From positions 16,869,325-16,933,324 of the forward strand of contig LS997562.1 in assembly GCA_000469685.2 (NCBI GenBank): 64,000 nucleotides of DNA, in the 5' to 3' direction. Shown piece by piece: positions 44,119 to 54,311 of this stretch; position 1 is the stretch's first letter, and each line of letters opens with the position of its first letter. The notes below the pieces were generated by a model. The model worked only from the letters and a program-made list of their open reading frames with translations. It was not told where the DNA came from and did no database searches. The DNA comes from Haemonchus contortus. Its lineage: Eukaryota; Nematoda; Chromadorea; Rhabditida; Trichostrongylidae. Position numbers and translations under genes: made by a program.

Positions 44119-45603
44119 GCATCTAACCAGGGAAGGATCCCAACTCGAAGTAGCCACTTGAAATAGGACCTATACTGCTAGACGTGTTTTTGGGCGCTGA
44201 ATTCAAATCCGCTTTCCAAATCTGCCAAGCGATTCTCTGAACGGAGTTATGAGGGTCGTTTTAGGTGACATTACATGAGAAAACTTAAATTACATGGATG
44301 CAGCCCACAACTCAGCGGCGGCTCGGTGTAGTGGTAAGTGTGACGCTTCATGTGCGAGAGGCTAGGGTTCCGGATTTTGTGGGGGACCGAGTTTTTGCAT
44401 TATATAGAATTTTTCCCTCTAGGACTAGGAAAAACTTTCATGGTGGTTTTATCACGTTTTATGACCTTTTAATGCTTTGCTGATACCTTCTCCGACCTAC
44501 CTACCTGTTACCGAGTGGGAAATTGCGCAAAGTTTGGAGGTCCGGGCGAGTAAAACTCATATGTATGATGAGCAATGATGTAGCTAGTGTGGGTGTTGAT
44601 GCTAGATTAGGTGCGATGGTGCGTAGCAAAGCCGAACTCACCTATACCGGCGTTGCTGATAGTGGACTCGTGGACATCATTCAAAGACCAGAAAGCTATT
44701 CAGTGCGTCTCACCTCCACAAAAGCAGGTGAAGGGAATGACACCCTGCTTGAGGCTACCACGAGGCTAATACAGCCGATAGAAGCTCACTTCTTATTTCC
44801 TTCTAGAAATATGGTTAAACGCACCATCTCATATGTAATAGCTCATGATCTCAATTTTTACTGGTACACACGAGACCCCAATATTTGCTTATTTTCGCCT
44901 GTCTATTTTCAGTTCTGGGCGGTTAGATTTCAAAATTTCTCTTTTATTCATGGTATGCCGCCGGCTACTTGAGCACTAACCCGGGTGATTTTGAGACGCT
45001 TACACAATTCTGTCTTCCTTCTGATTTGGGGTTAGTGAGTGTAAAGCAATGGGCTGTGACGAGTTTTATTCATCCGTCTCTCCCATTGTGAAAAGTTTCT
45101 TTGTTTCAAGCATTTCGTGCTAGAATATCACATTTGTTCATAAAGGGGCAAACGTTACCCTACTGTGAATCCTGCTGTGAGTATAGAGTGCATGGGCATG
45201 CGAGTAACACTGAAGAATTACTTTAAGTGGATAAATATCGACAAAAGTCCTAAAAGGTCATAAAACTTGATAAAATCACCATGAAAGTATTTCCTAGTCC
45301 TAGAGGTAAAAATTCTATATAATGCAAAAACTCAGTCCCCCACAAAATCCGAACCCTAGCCTCTCGCACATGAAGCGTCACACTTACCACTACATCAAGC
45401 CGCCGTTGAGTAGTGAGCTGCATCCATGTAATTTAAGTTTTCTCATGTAATGTCACCTAAAACCACCCTCATAACTCCATTCAGAGAATCGCTTGGCAGA
45501 TTTGGAAAGCAGATTTGAACTCAGCGCCCAAAAACACGTCTAGCAGTTTAAGTCTTATTTCAAATGGCCACTTCGAGTTGGGATCCTTCCCTGGTAAGAA
45601 AGA
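44119..45603. mobile_element. Long-TIR foldback element with a tRNA-like module in each arm
   Basis: Arms of about 345 bp (44126-44470 and 45250-45595) are inverted copies: ACCAGGGAAGGATCCCAAC ... GTTGGGATCCTTCCCTGGT. The flanks CAATTCTCCCA and CAATCTCCCA look like a slightly altered target duplication of about 10 bp, and removal restores a plausible LINE reading. Each arm holds a tRNA-like stretch (44332-44396; complement at 45326-45402). The unique centre (44470-45250) has a 149-codon plus-strand ORF (44523-44972) with no recognised domain. Mutator-like affiliation is inferred only from arm and target length. Confidence 0.75.
44332..44396 (+). other. tRNA-like module with Pol III A and B boxes
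   Basis: CTCGG at the start pairs with CCGAG at 44387-44391. An A-box-like TGTAGTGGTAAG and a B-box-like GGTTCCGGATT lie between, and TTTTT follows. The inverted copy is at 45326-45402. It resembles the head of a tRNA-derived SINE carried inside a foldback transposon. Confidence 0.55.
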
Positions 45604-45913
45604 CAATCTCCCATGCTCGATCAGGCTTTGCAAATATTTCGGAAGCTTTACTGATTTAGACGACGCCACAGGCTTCCACAGAACGTAGAACTCAGTTGTC
45701 GCATGAGAAACAGACAAAAACATATTTATATTTTTCGTTGACAGTTTTCCTTCGTTTCAGAAGATCAACCCACCTAATTCTGGAAAGATCGGCGCACAGA
45801 TTGCTAAAATTATTGGCTGAGTATGGCCTGTAATAAATTGGCCGGGCAGGATTCACAACAGTTGAGTTTGAAACCAACACTATTGTGGTCACTTTGCTCG
45901 AATGGAGGCAGAA

Positions 45914-47342
45914 TCCTACTCTATACAATTCGCTAAGTGTGTTTGTTAGTGTGTCGGTGTGTTTGTGCGTGTGTCTGTGTGTGTGTTTGGCCGGAATTTC
46001 ATAACTCCTGTTCCCGTATACCTAGAAAGTTCAGATTTGGTAGGAGTAAGGGGGCAGCATAGGAACACCTATGGCAGGTGGCAGGACTCGACTCCGCCCA
46101 CGGGGGGCGGGGCGTGCGTGTTGGAAATTTTGGCTCGCAAATTCATAACTCCTGTTCCCGCGGACCTAGAAAGGTCAAATTTGGCAGGAGTATGGGAGAT
46201 GTCATGGAAGCACTTATGGCAGGTAGCAAGATTGAACGCCGCGCACAGGGGGCAAGGCGTGCACGATAGAAATCCTAGGTTGCAAATTCATAGCTCCTGT
46301 TTATGTGGTCCTATTGCATTGAAATTCGGTAGGAGTACAAGAAGCAGAATAGGAACATGGTAAGTGATAAGCGGTGATAATAATTAAAAGGAGTTGATAA
46401 AGAGCCTCGAAAGGCGAAAGCCACAGGATCCGTTTCTTACTCCTGTTAACGGCAGAGCTTTGGCACTTCGCAAAACTGTTAGAGACTGATAGAAGCTGAT
46501 AGGAGGCGAGAGCCAATAAATTTACAACGTCTTCCGTACTAACAACTAAGCATTTCAGTAGATAGTGCAGGATGTGAAGAGACCGAAGTTAATTAATGAT
46601 AAGGGCAGATAATAACAAGCAAGCAAACGTTGCAATCCCCTTCGTGCCAACAGTGGAACCTGTTCAATAACGGCAACGTAGGATGTGACGTTGTCGTAAG
46701 TACTCTGTGACAGGAACTGATATCAACTGATAAGAACTGATAAGGGGCCATAAATAGCAAAAGGGTATTTATGATCAAACACTGACTCTTTAATGCTGTG
46801 AATGCTATAATAGCGACTGATCAATGACATCTCTCCATGAAGAAATGAGAATTTTGTTCATTTCTTGAAATCAAACTACGCGGTAAGCTTTGTGGCACAA
46901 TGGAGTACCACAATTCCTTTTTGTCTCGTGACATATCATTTGTGACTGATCTCATCTGACCGCTAATGATTTAGGATTCCCAATTAATGAAAAATCCGTC
47001 GGTAAAATGTTCCATTGATAACGACATCTGTTACAGGCGTTACGATCCATTTGTGGGTACCATTCAAGACATTGGTTGTCAATCAGATGAGCCATCAATA
47101 TGACACTATTTCGAGATGAAGAGCAATGAATCGAGGCTTCTAATTAATACACGGTATAATTAATTATAATACAGAAAAAATCACTCCCAATTCGGAGCTA
47201 ATACTGGAGGCGTAGAGCTTTCAAAGAAAAAGGAGTGTTATTCACGCATAGCAAATTTCTTACAGGAAGGAAAAGCGCCCAGCGAAGCCGGGCGACACTC
47301 TAAAAAGGAAAGAAGCCCGACGTTAGCCGGGCGGCCCGACTG
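45914..47342 (+). mobile_element. Non-autonomous Helitron-like element H3 inside the LINE
   Basis: Starts TCCTACTCTATACAATTCGC after A, then a TGTG-rich tract and three units of about 115 bp with CATAACTCCTGTTCCCG. It ends with two GC hairpins (near 47272 and GCCCGACGTTAGCCGGGC at about 47314) and GGCCCGACTG before T. The LINE endonuclease continues on both sides, which dates the insertion after the LINE and confirms both ends within a few bases. The last G of the usual CTGG is missing. Confidence 0.75.
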
Positions 47343-47682
47343 TTATCTAAATAATAAAGGAGACTTCTATCAATGCTGATACCAAAGTCAATGATTTTCC
47401 TTTCTCTAGTTGGATTAGGAACATGCTGCGTCAAATCATGGATACGTATAAATTGCTGTAAAGACGGTAATATATATAGTTCTATTTGCTTCAAGCAGCC
47501 CATCCTGAACAAACCCTGGCACGTTGAAATGCTCAAGCATTGAGGTGTGGAGTCACAAGCAATCGGATCACAAAAAACTTCTACAAGCTGCTCGGTGTGA
47601 GTCATAACACAGGCTGGAAGGAACTCTGTATGCAGCAATAACTCGAAGACCAGATAAGTCGTGGAAATGTCGGCACATAGTA

Positions 47683-47760
47683 TCCTACTTACTATAAAGC
47701 GCTTAGTCTGTCGTCTGTCTGTCTGTCTGCCTGTCTGTCTGTCGGTCTGTCTGTCTGTCG

Positions 47761-47796
<36 letters not shown>

Positions 47797-47821
47797 TTCT
47801 GTCTGTCTGTCTGTCTGTCCT

Positions 47822-47896
<75 letters not shown>

Positions 47897-48640
47897 GCCT
47901 GTCTTTCTGTCTGTCTGCATGTCTGTCACGAAATTCCCTAGCTCCTTAAAATCTGCCTAGAGAGACCGGGTCAAGCGTGAGATGGGTGGGCCATATCCCG
48001 AGAAGTATAAAGCACACATCAGCTTGGCGGAGCCCCGCCCACAATGGGCGTGGCGTGCGTCGAAATGCGCTGTACTGAGGACCATGATTTCAAATTCAGT
48101 CACAAGACGGCTTCAAAACTGGGGTTTGAAGGTGGCTAGAGGTGTCATCGGTAAGTTAGATCGTACCGGGAGACCCATCCACAATGGGCGGGGCGTTCTC
48201 CAAAAATACAATGTTTTATGAAAACATTCATTACTCGGTTTGGAGAAAACCAGCAGAGAATGAAAATGTTGATGTGGGAGGAGCATTGTCGAAGGTGTCT
48301 CCAGCATAAATGATGTCAGCGGAGGCCCGCACACAATGGGCGGAGCGTGCTTCGAAGCTCACATCCCTTCCTACATCTATATACGAAAATCCATGACTCC
48401 AGTTCCCATGGGCCTAGAAAGTTCAAAACTGGTAGGAATACAGGCGCCATGGTGGGCAAACTTATGGTGGGTGGCAGAACCAGACTCCGCCTACGAGGAG
48501 CGGGGTTTGGGCGAAAATTCATAACTCCTGTTCTCATGGTATTAGAAAGTTCGAACTTGGTAGGAGTACAGGCGACAGGATGGGAACACTTATGGTGGCA
48601 GGACCAGACTCCGTCCACGGGGGAAACTCGTAAATCCGAT
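47683..48640 (+). mobile_element. Helitron-like element with expanded CTGT tract, 3' end not found
   Basis: Starts TCCTACTTACTATAAAGCGC after A, the same start as the 152-bp mini element at 16596-16747. A 220-bp CTGT array follows, then units with GCCCACAATGGGCG(T/G)GGCG and finally 115-bp-type units (48390-48620). No GC hairpin or CTGG terminus could be placed. The long ORFs reading RQTD or LSVC are translations of the microsatellite. Confidence 0.5.
47704..47926. repeat. (CTGT)n microsatellite
   Basis: About 55 tetranucleotide units with a few CTTT, CGGT and CTGC variants, directly after the Helitron-like 5' end. Confidence 0.95.
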
Positions 48641-48652
48641 AAAGGTTTATAA

Positions 48653-48752
48653 TAAAAATCAGCTCATGTGGCTCCGTTTCTCATGGCTAGAGCCCCTAGC
48701 GCACGCGAGGGGCTCTATCAATGAGAAACGTAGCCACATGAGCTGATTTTTA
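48653..48752. repeat. 100-bp hairpin repeat
   Basis: Arms of about 44 bp (TAAAAATCAGCTCATGTGGC ... GCCACATGAGCTGATTTTTA) enclose a loop of about ten bases, AGCGCACGCG. Two or three mismatches. Could be a miniature hairpin MITE or a structured RNA; no second copy was noticed. Confidence 0.9.
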
Positions 48753-48759
48753 GCCGTCT

Positions 48760-51060
48760 GATACTTCATAAGCATCGTGACCGATTCCTCGGAACTAGCG
48801 GTAGGGCAAGCCTGGCATGCAAGGATAAGATAACTTCTACTCCCGCCTTTCGGTCACCCTGAGAATGTCATAAGAACTCAAAATAACGCCATGTTATGGC
48901 TGGGTCTGAGTCGCGTATATCATTGTAGCCTGGGTTTTTCGAGACAGTCCTGAAAGTAGAGTTCGATACCAAAGCTTGGGGAATCTTTTACAAAACCGCG
49001 GAAAACACGCCGGTTTTCCTGTTTAACAACATTCAAATTAGGAGCATTAGGAAGTGGAGCCCAGTACTCCCCAGAGCAGGAACTACCAATCCTGAGGGAT
49101 TTTATGGCACCCCTTCGTTAACACTTCGCCTTCTCACCCTCTCCTCTCTGAGGAGAGATTCCCGAAGGAAAATCCCTCCCACAGTGTAGAAGCGCAGGCG
49201 AGGTGCTCTCAACACAGCACTACGTTGAAACATGCGTGATGGGAAAGCTACCTTCACTAAAGTACAATTCTCTTCAGAAGCCTATCCCATGCTGTACACA
49301 GATATAGGATCGAATTCAATTCCAGGAACATCAATTATATTACAAACACTCTAAAATTTTAGCAAAAAGGCATCACTAGTAGAACCAGACTCAGGCAGAC
49401 CACATGAAGCAATCGAACGTATCTTCCAGCTTCAAAGTATGATATATTCTGATCAGAGCTAGCAGCTTGATAGGAACATCCCAAGTACCTTGACTAGGAC
49501 AAGAATTAAAATGAACGCTCTCAATCCCTACATCAGCAGCTAGACTATTTTTTATCACGGAGCTCCCCGATTTCCTGCATGAGGTTGGCATTTTCTGTGC
49601 GGAGCAAGTTCAACCCAGTCATGATGGTTGCTATGACCGTCTTCACTGAATCCGCAACCCGTCTGGATTTGGTTATTACATCGACTCTCCCACGCAGGTC
49701 CGTCCAGCTATCCGTCTTGCGTTCTCAAAGACCAGCTCGCATAGGTGAACCCACTGCTGCGTGACAAAAACACACCGCGACATGGAATAGATGAAGAGAA
49801 ATCATTCCAGAACACTCGTTGTAGTAACAGGAAATTGTAGAAAATGGTTCCCTGTAGAGGTGGCAACCACTGAAGAAATAGAAATGGACAGCTTAAGTGT
49901 CACACTAAACAGCGCAGTGAAATGAATTCTTCCAAAAAAAAGTGGATAGGAAATGAAGGGAGGAGGGGCAGGCAGAGCGAATGTAGTGCACCGCTCTCGT
50001 CGCATGCAGGCCCAGGAATATGAAAGTGCCGATGGTTAAGCGAAGAATAACGTTCTGTTGTTATTCCATTTAGCAGCAGAAATTACTCGACTACCCAGCT
50101 CTTGAAATATGCACACGGTGGGCGTTTATAACCACTTTGTCGTTCCGAAGATAGAGCCATCCAGCGATCAATCTCGGAGGCTTGCACAAAAATATACACA
50201 CAAGATGTAACAATGTATCACCCTGACGATTTACAACGATTTATCACGTTCCATGACCAGTCGGTTTAAGAGCAACCGGACTTTGGAGAAAAACTGATCT
50301 GTTCGCCCTTTAGAAGGTAGCCAATACTCTATTCTGCACAATAAGACAGGTTTCACAAGTGATCCTCTAACATGGTTTGCGCAACGTTCTCTTGAGTTTG
50401 GCGGCGATAATTAGAGCACACACCTAGTATAAGAAGGAATTGCAGGACGTTTTCCATACATAAACATAACGTTCTACGGATGGACTGATAGACACACCAT
50501 GTTACTGATTCATAAATTAGAGGTACGAAACTGAGGATGCAGAGAAGATAGTCATTGTTATCCAATAAGCCGTTGGGAAAAATCTTTTTGTTATATTACT
50601 TCATAAGAAGCTGCAGTATGCTTCAATTCACAGGTTGTCTACTCAAGAAACGGTCGAAGCATGGGTGAGATATCTTTGCGCCCAACTCCCTTCCCTGTAG
50701 TAATCTTATGTGAGGTCACAGGACGCCTTGTGCATTATTCAGAGTCAAGTTAGAAACAGATGTCTCACTGTGTTGTGAACACCTTTCTAACGCTTGCATT
50801 GCGAAGCCTTATTGATGACTAGAAAGCAATTCGAGGCTTCCAACCGATCCATTATTTGAGCATTGTATCCGTCGTGTATTTAAATACCGCTCACTTCGCT
50901 TTGTAGTAATTTCAGTGACAAGCGCCGTCTTACCTATCAACTTTGCCTTGTCAGCTTCAGTTATCGAATTCGATAAGCTGGAGTCTCTATACTATCCTTT
51001 TATTCATATGTAATTAATCATGTGGGCGCCTCCTAGGAATTTCGCAGTATTTATGTAGGT
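48760..51060. other. About 2.3 kb without a recognisable gene
   Basis: No ORF shows a domain or splice context that can be supported. No repeat family from elsewhere in the window was recognised. Confidence 0.35.
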
Positions 51061-51119
51061 TTGTGCGTGTAGGTATGTGTGTGGGGGCGAAGGGAGGGGG
51101 GGGGGGGGGGGTGGGACGG

Positions 51120-51361
51120 TACATTCGTGCGATTCGGACTGCGCGCGGCGAATTGCGCGGCGAAATTCATAACGATTTCGACGACTGCAGCGCCAATTAT
51201 TGGGGCCCAAATTTCAAATAGAGTAGATTACTAGTGCCAGCTGAGTCTACTTAACTATTCTATTTCAAGTTTGTGCCCCAATAATAGACGCCAGAATCGT
51301 TCCGGTCGCCACGAATTTCGCCGCGCAATTTGCCGCGCGCTGATGGAATCGCACGAATGTA
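51120..51361. mobile_element. Palindromic MITE (GCGCGGC-AATTGCGC family), copy 2
   Basis: Arms of about 100 bp from TACATTCGTGCGATTC to GAATCGCACGAATGTA-class ends, each with GCGCGCGGCGAATTGCGC or its complement and a CCAATTATTGGGGC segment. A poly-G run (about 51092-51110) and TATGTG repeats (51360-51480) flank it. Copy 1 is at 25398-25607. Confidence 0.8.
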
Positions 51362-51479
51362 CACACACCCATGTATGTGGAGCATATACATATACATGTG
51401 TATGTGTGATAGAAGTCTGTCATGCCTTTGGCGCATGTGTGTATGTGCATGTGTGGGGTGAGTGTATGTGTATGTGGGC

Positions 51480-52030
51480 ATGTTTAAGCAGGAATTTATC
51501 ACTTTCGTTCCTTTTGACCTCAAGGATTTCAATCTCTAAGAGTACTGAAGGCAGGACGCGTACACTCAAAATGGAAGACACTGATAGCAACAAATGCGAA
51601 TTGGTTAGAAGTCTTGCAAGACAAAAGGCATCGACTTCTGACGCGATTCTTGTTAACAATGATGATATGGTAAGCTGTGCGATATCTCGTGAATTGCGTG
51701 CGTTGGAAGTTGATAGCAGTTGATTACCACTGACAAAGAATTACAGGGGGCTCGCGGTCGCTTACCCTCAGCCCATCAACAGTCTGACTTTGGAAATTCG
51801 GTGGGCCATGTGGAGTACCGGGATCGTAGATGCATAGGAAGTTGATATCAGTGATAAGGGGTAATAATAGGCGTTGAACTACGAAAAGAACCAAATCACT
51901 GTCTGGTTTCGTATAGAAGTTGAACCCCGCCGCAGCTGTACGCCCTCATTCATGGATGAAAATGTAGTTGGAGGTGAGGTTGCACCCATCACAAAGCCAG
52001 TATGTCAAGAAATGAACTCGGTGTTATGTG
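51480..52030. other. No gene recognised
   Basis: The 150-codon ORF 51271-51723 begins inside the palindromic MITE; its second half (RTLKMEDTDSNKCELV) has protein-like composition but no recognisable family. Confidence 0.3.
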
Positions 52031-52033
52031 TTA

Positions 52034-52220
52034 TCCTACTTATATAATCGACTAAGTGTGTTTGCTGCTGCTGTGTGTATGTATGTGTGTGTGTGTTTGT
52101 CTGACCGGAAATTCATTACTCCTGTCCCCGTGGACCGAGAGCTTTCAAAATAGGTGTTCATATCAGTACAGGGGGCAGGATGGAACCTTATGATGGGTGG
52201 CAAGACCGTACTCCACTCAT
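52034..52220 (+). mobile_element. Helitron-like 5' end fragment
   Basis: Starts TCCTACTTATATAATCGAC after A, then a TGTGTGT tract and one 115-bp-type unit (CATTACTCCTGTCCCCGTGG). No 3' end found before 53020. Confidence 0.5.
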
Positions 52221-52224
52221 AGGC

Positions 52225-53020
52225 AGCTTTCTGCGCACTCTCAGCTCACCCACTCTCATCTTTTTGCGCTGTTTTATCTCACACTCTGCAGGATGGGAGT
52301 ATATGCGTAAATTGGTTGGGCTGAGTCAGAACTTCTTTATTTAACAGCTGGTTGGAGAAAATCACAGACAATGCCAGCACGAATTGCAGCCTTTGAAAAA
52401 ATTTATCGCAGTAAGGAAGGTTACTCTCCATATTGTGCAGTTCTAAGGCTATGGCAAAAATCAGTAGGCGAAGTGCAAATGGTTAAAGTCCTCAAAAATG
52501 TAAGGCTATTCTCTCAGAAACTTCCATTCTCTTTGATGTGCTGACCTCCGCCTTGGTAACGTTTGTGCATCAAAATAGAGGAAATTGATGCACAGCAGAA
52601 CACTGCAGGAAAAAAGGGCACACGAAAACGAGATGAATTGGTGCAGGCCCACATCCGATTCCAAGATCTTCATCAGGAGAGGATACATTCCTACACAAAA
52701 GTTCATCCCTTCCCAAACTAATTACACTTCCAACTCACACCTTTCAGTGACTTCGTTTTCGAACTATAGGAAAAATAGTAAAAGTTGCTTGTGATAATTA
52801 CGATCTTGTGCCCCACTAGTTCTTTAAGTGGAACAGTTTGAACTATTTGAATTTGTTTGAACAGAATGGACTGTTCTACCTAAAAACCTCGTGTGACACA
52901 AGATCGCGATTATCACAAAAATAGCTATGGCGATGTTGAAGCAAGAGAGAAGTTGGAAACCAAAGTAAAAAGAATATACCATGATCGACTTTCTCTTAAT
53001 CTTAGCATGACCTTCGAGCA
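52225..53020. other. No gene recognised
   Basis: Short unassigned ORFs on both strands; nothing supported. Confidence 0.35.
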
Positions 53021-53069
53021 ATATGTATGTATATTTGCTTCAGCCTTTCTAAGATTTTGAACTTTATAG

Positions 53070-53105
53070 GGCTAACGTTTCGGCGAGTTCGCCTTCGTCA
53101 GAGCC
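53070..53105 (-). ncRNA. Hammerhead-ribozyme-like motif, left end of the palindromic element
   Basis: On the minus strand: stem I GGCT with AGCC, core CTGACGA, extra A, stem II GGCGA with TCGCC around AC, then GAAAC and GTT. The cleavage position would be the T before AGCC. CTATAAAG follows, comparable to the Penelope tails. All core bases are present and stem II is five pairs, the best of the set. Confidence 0.75.
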
Positions 53106-53148
53106 TAAAAAGTCGAAAAATCATTGAGACTGACTCTATAATCACCTG

Positions 53149-54279
53149 TCACCTGTCGTCCCGTTGATCATCGATTTCCTCGAGCGGGCGCCAGTAACGT
53201 CTCCATTCGTCCCTGTTACGAGCCAGAGTGGTCCAATGAATCGTTCCAGGGACACGAGGATTCACATTCCTTTCGTTCAGAGCTTTCGTGAAGAAGTCTG
53301 ACCATCTCGTTGGCGGCCTTCCTGGAGTTCGTTTGATGTCCCGAGGGATCCAGTCAGTAACCACCCTGGTCCAACGGCCATCACTATATCGCATAACGTG
53401 CCCGGCCCACCTGATCTTCGATTTCTTGGCGTAGTCAACGGCATCCCTGATCTTCGTTCGTTGACGGAGCTCGGAACTCCGGATTCCCTTCTGCACTTGC
53501 GTGTATAGGGAAATTCCGAGCATCGTCCTTTCCAAAGCGCGTTGAGCAACGCTGACAGCATGCTCGTCCTGCTTTCGTAGAGTCCAAGTCTCTGAGGCGT
53601 ACGTCAAAGCAGGAAGAACAGCAGTGTCGAAAAGGTGAGCGCGGAGCCGGATGTTCTTTGTCTTCTTCACTACTCCCTCGATATTCTTAAATGCTCCCCA
53701 CGCAGCGCGTTTCCTTCTGCACAGCTCCGGAGCTAGGTCGTTCATCATGTTGACTTCCCGACCTAGATACACATAGCTAGAGCATTCGGAGATATTCTTT
53801 CCGTTTAGCGTGAAGGGAGCATCAGGTACCAAACCGTTTTTCATGAACATCGTCTTCGTTAAGTTCAGTCTCAATCCGATCTTTCCACAAGCATTGTCAA
53901 ACTCGGCCAGCATTCGTTCCGCCTGCTCGATGTTCGGTGTTATGAGAACGATGTCGTCTGCAAAGCGGAGGTGATGTAGATAGCGGCCGTCGACCTTCAC
54001 TCCCAAGTCTTCCCATTCCAAATGACGCATGATATTCTCGAGAGCGGCACTGAAAAGTTTGGGCGATATGGTATCGCCCTGCCGAACACCTCTCTTCACG
54101 TTGATAATGACTTCCTTGTAGAATGGTGAAATCCTGGTCGTGAAGTTGTCGTAGAGCTCACGAAGAATCCTTATATATTGAGTAGGAACACCCTGGTTGC
54201 CCAGGGCTTCGATTACCGCTTCTGTCTCAACAGTGTCAAAGGCTTTCTTCAAATCGATGAACGTAAGACACAGCGGCAT
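53149..54279 (-). pseudogene. RTE ORF, part 2: reverse transcriptase core and C-terminus
   Basis: The frame is open from about 54400 to 53149. Motifs: [41 protein letters not shown] (catalytic F-A-D-D), [19 protein letters not shown], then the C-terminal domain with [33 protein letters not shown] and [20 protein letters not shown], rather than GVPQG, fits the RTE clade. It is complete to its stop and is separated from part 1 only by the frameshift. Confidence 0.92.
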
Positions 54280-54311
54280 TTTGTACTCTCGCGATACTTC
54301 AATGAGCCTTG

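Larger units (their letters stand above)
41750..47682 (-). mobile_element. Decayed CR1/jockey-like LINE containing three nested insertions
   Basis: The minus-strand coding order is continuous once three insertions are removed. Endonuclease: IHDLTQHVPNPTRERKIIDF (about 47460-47380), then SDHNSVGFKLN (about 45895). Linker: CADLSRIRWVDLLKRRKTVN (45790), LKAGDVVEYRPWDKAK (about 43960). Reverse transcriptase: KEHVLR (43560), HSFIPGRSIG (42510), SHKKLIHKL, GVPQGAVFSPVLFNIFTADI (42190), MYADDIKMH (42115); thumb region near 41850. Insertions: 45914-47342, 44119-45603 and 42556-43544. Many frameshifts and stops; inactive. The 5' side ends at another Helitron-like terminus (47683). Confidence 0.82.

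Noticed and set aside
42556..45603. Treating the two long inverted repeats as one composite transposon
   Set aside because: Each has its own flanking duplication and LINE sequence lies between them, so they are separate insertions.
47300..47960. Long ORFs reading RQTD or LSVC repeats on either strand
   Set aside because: They are translations of the CTGT microsatellite; the non-repetitive part of the minus ORF is a decayed LINE endonuclease.
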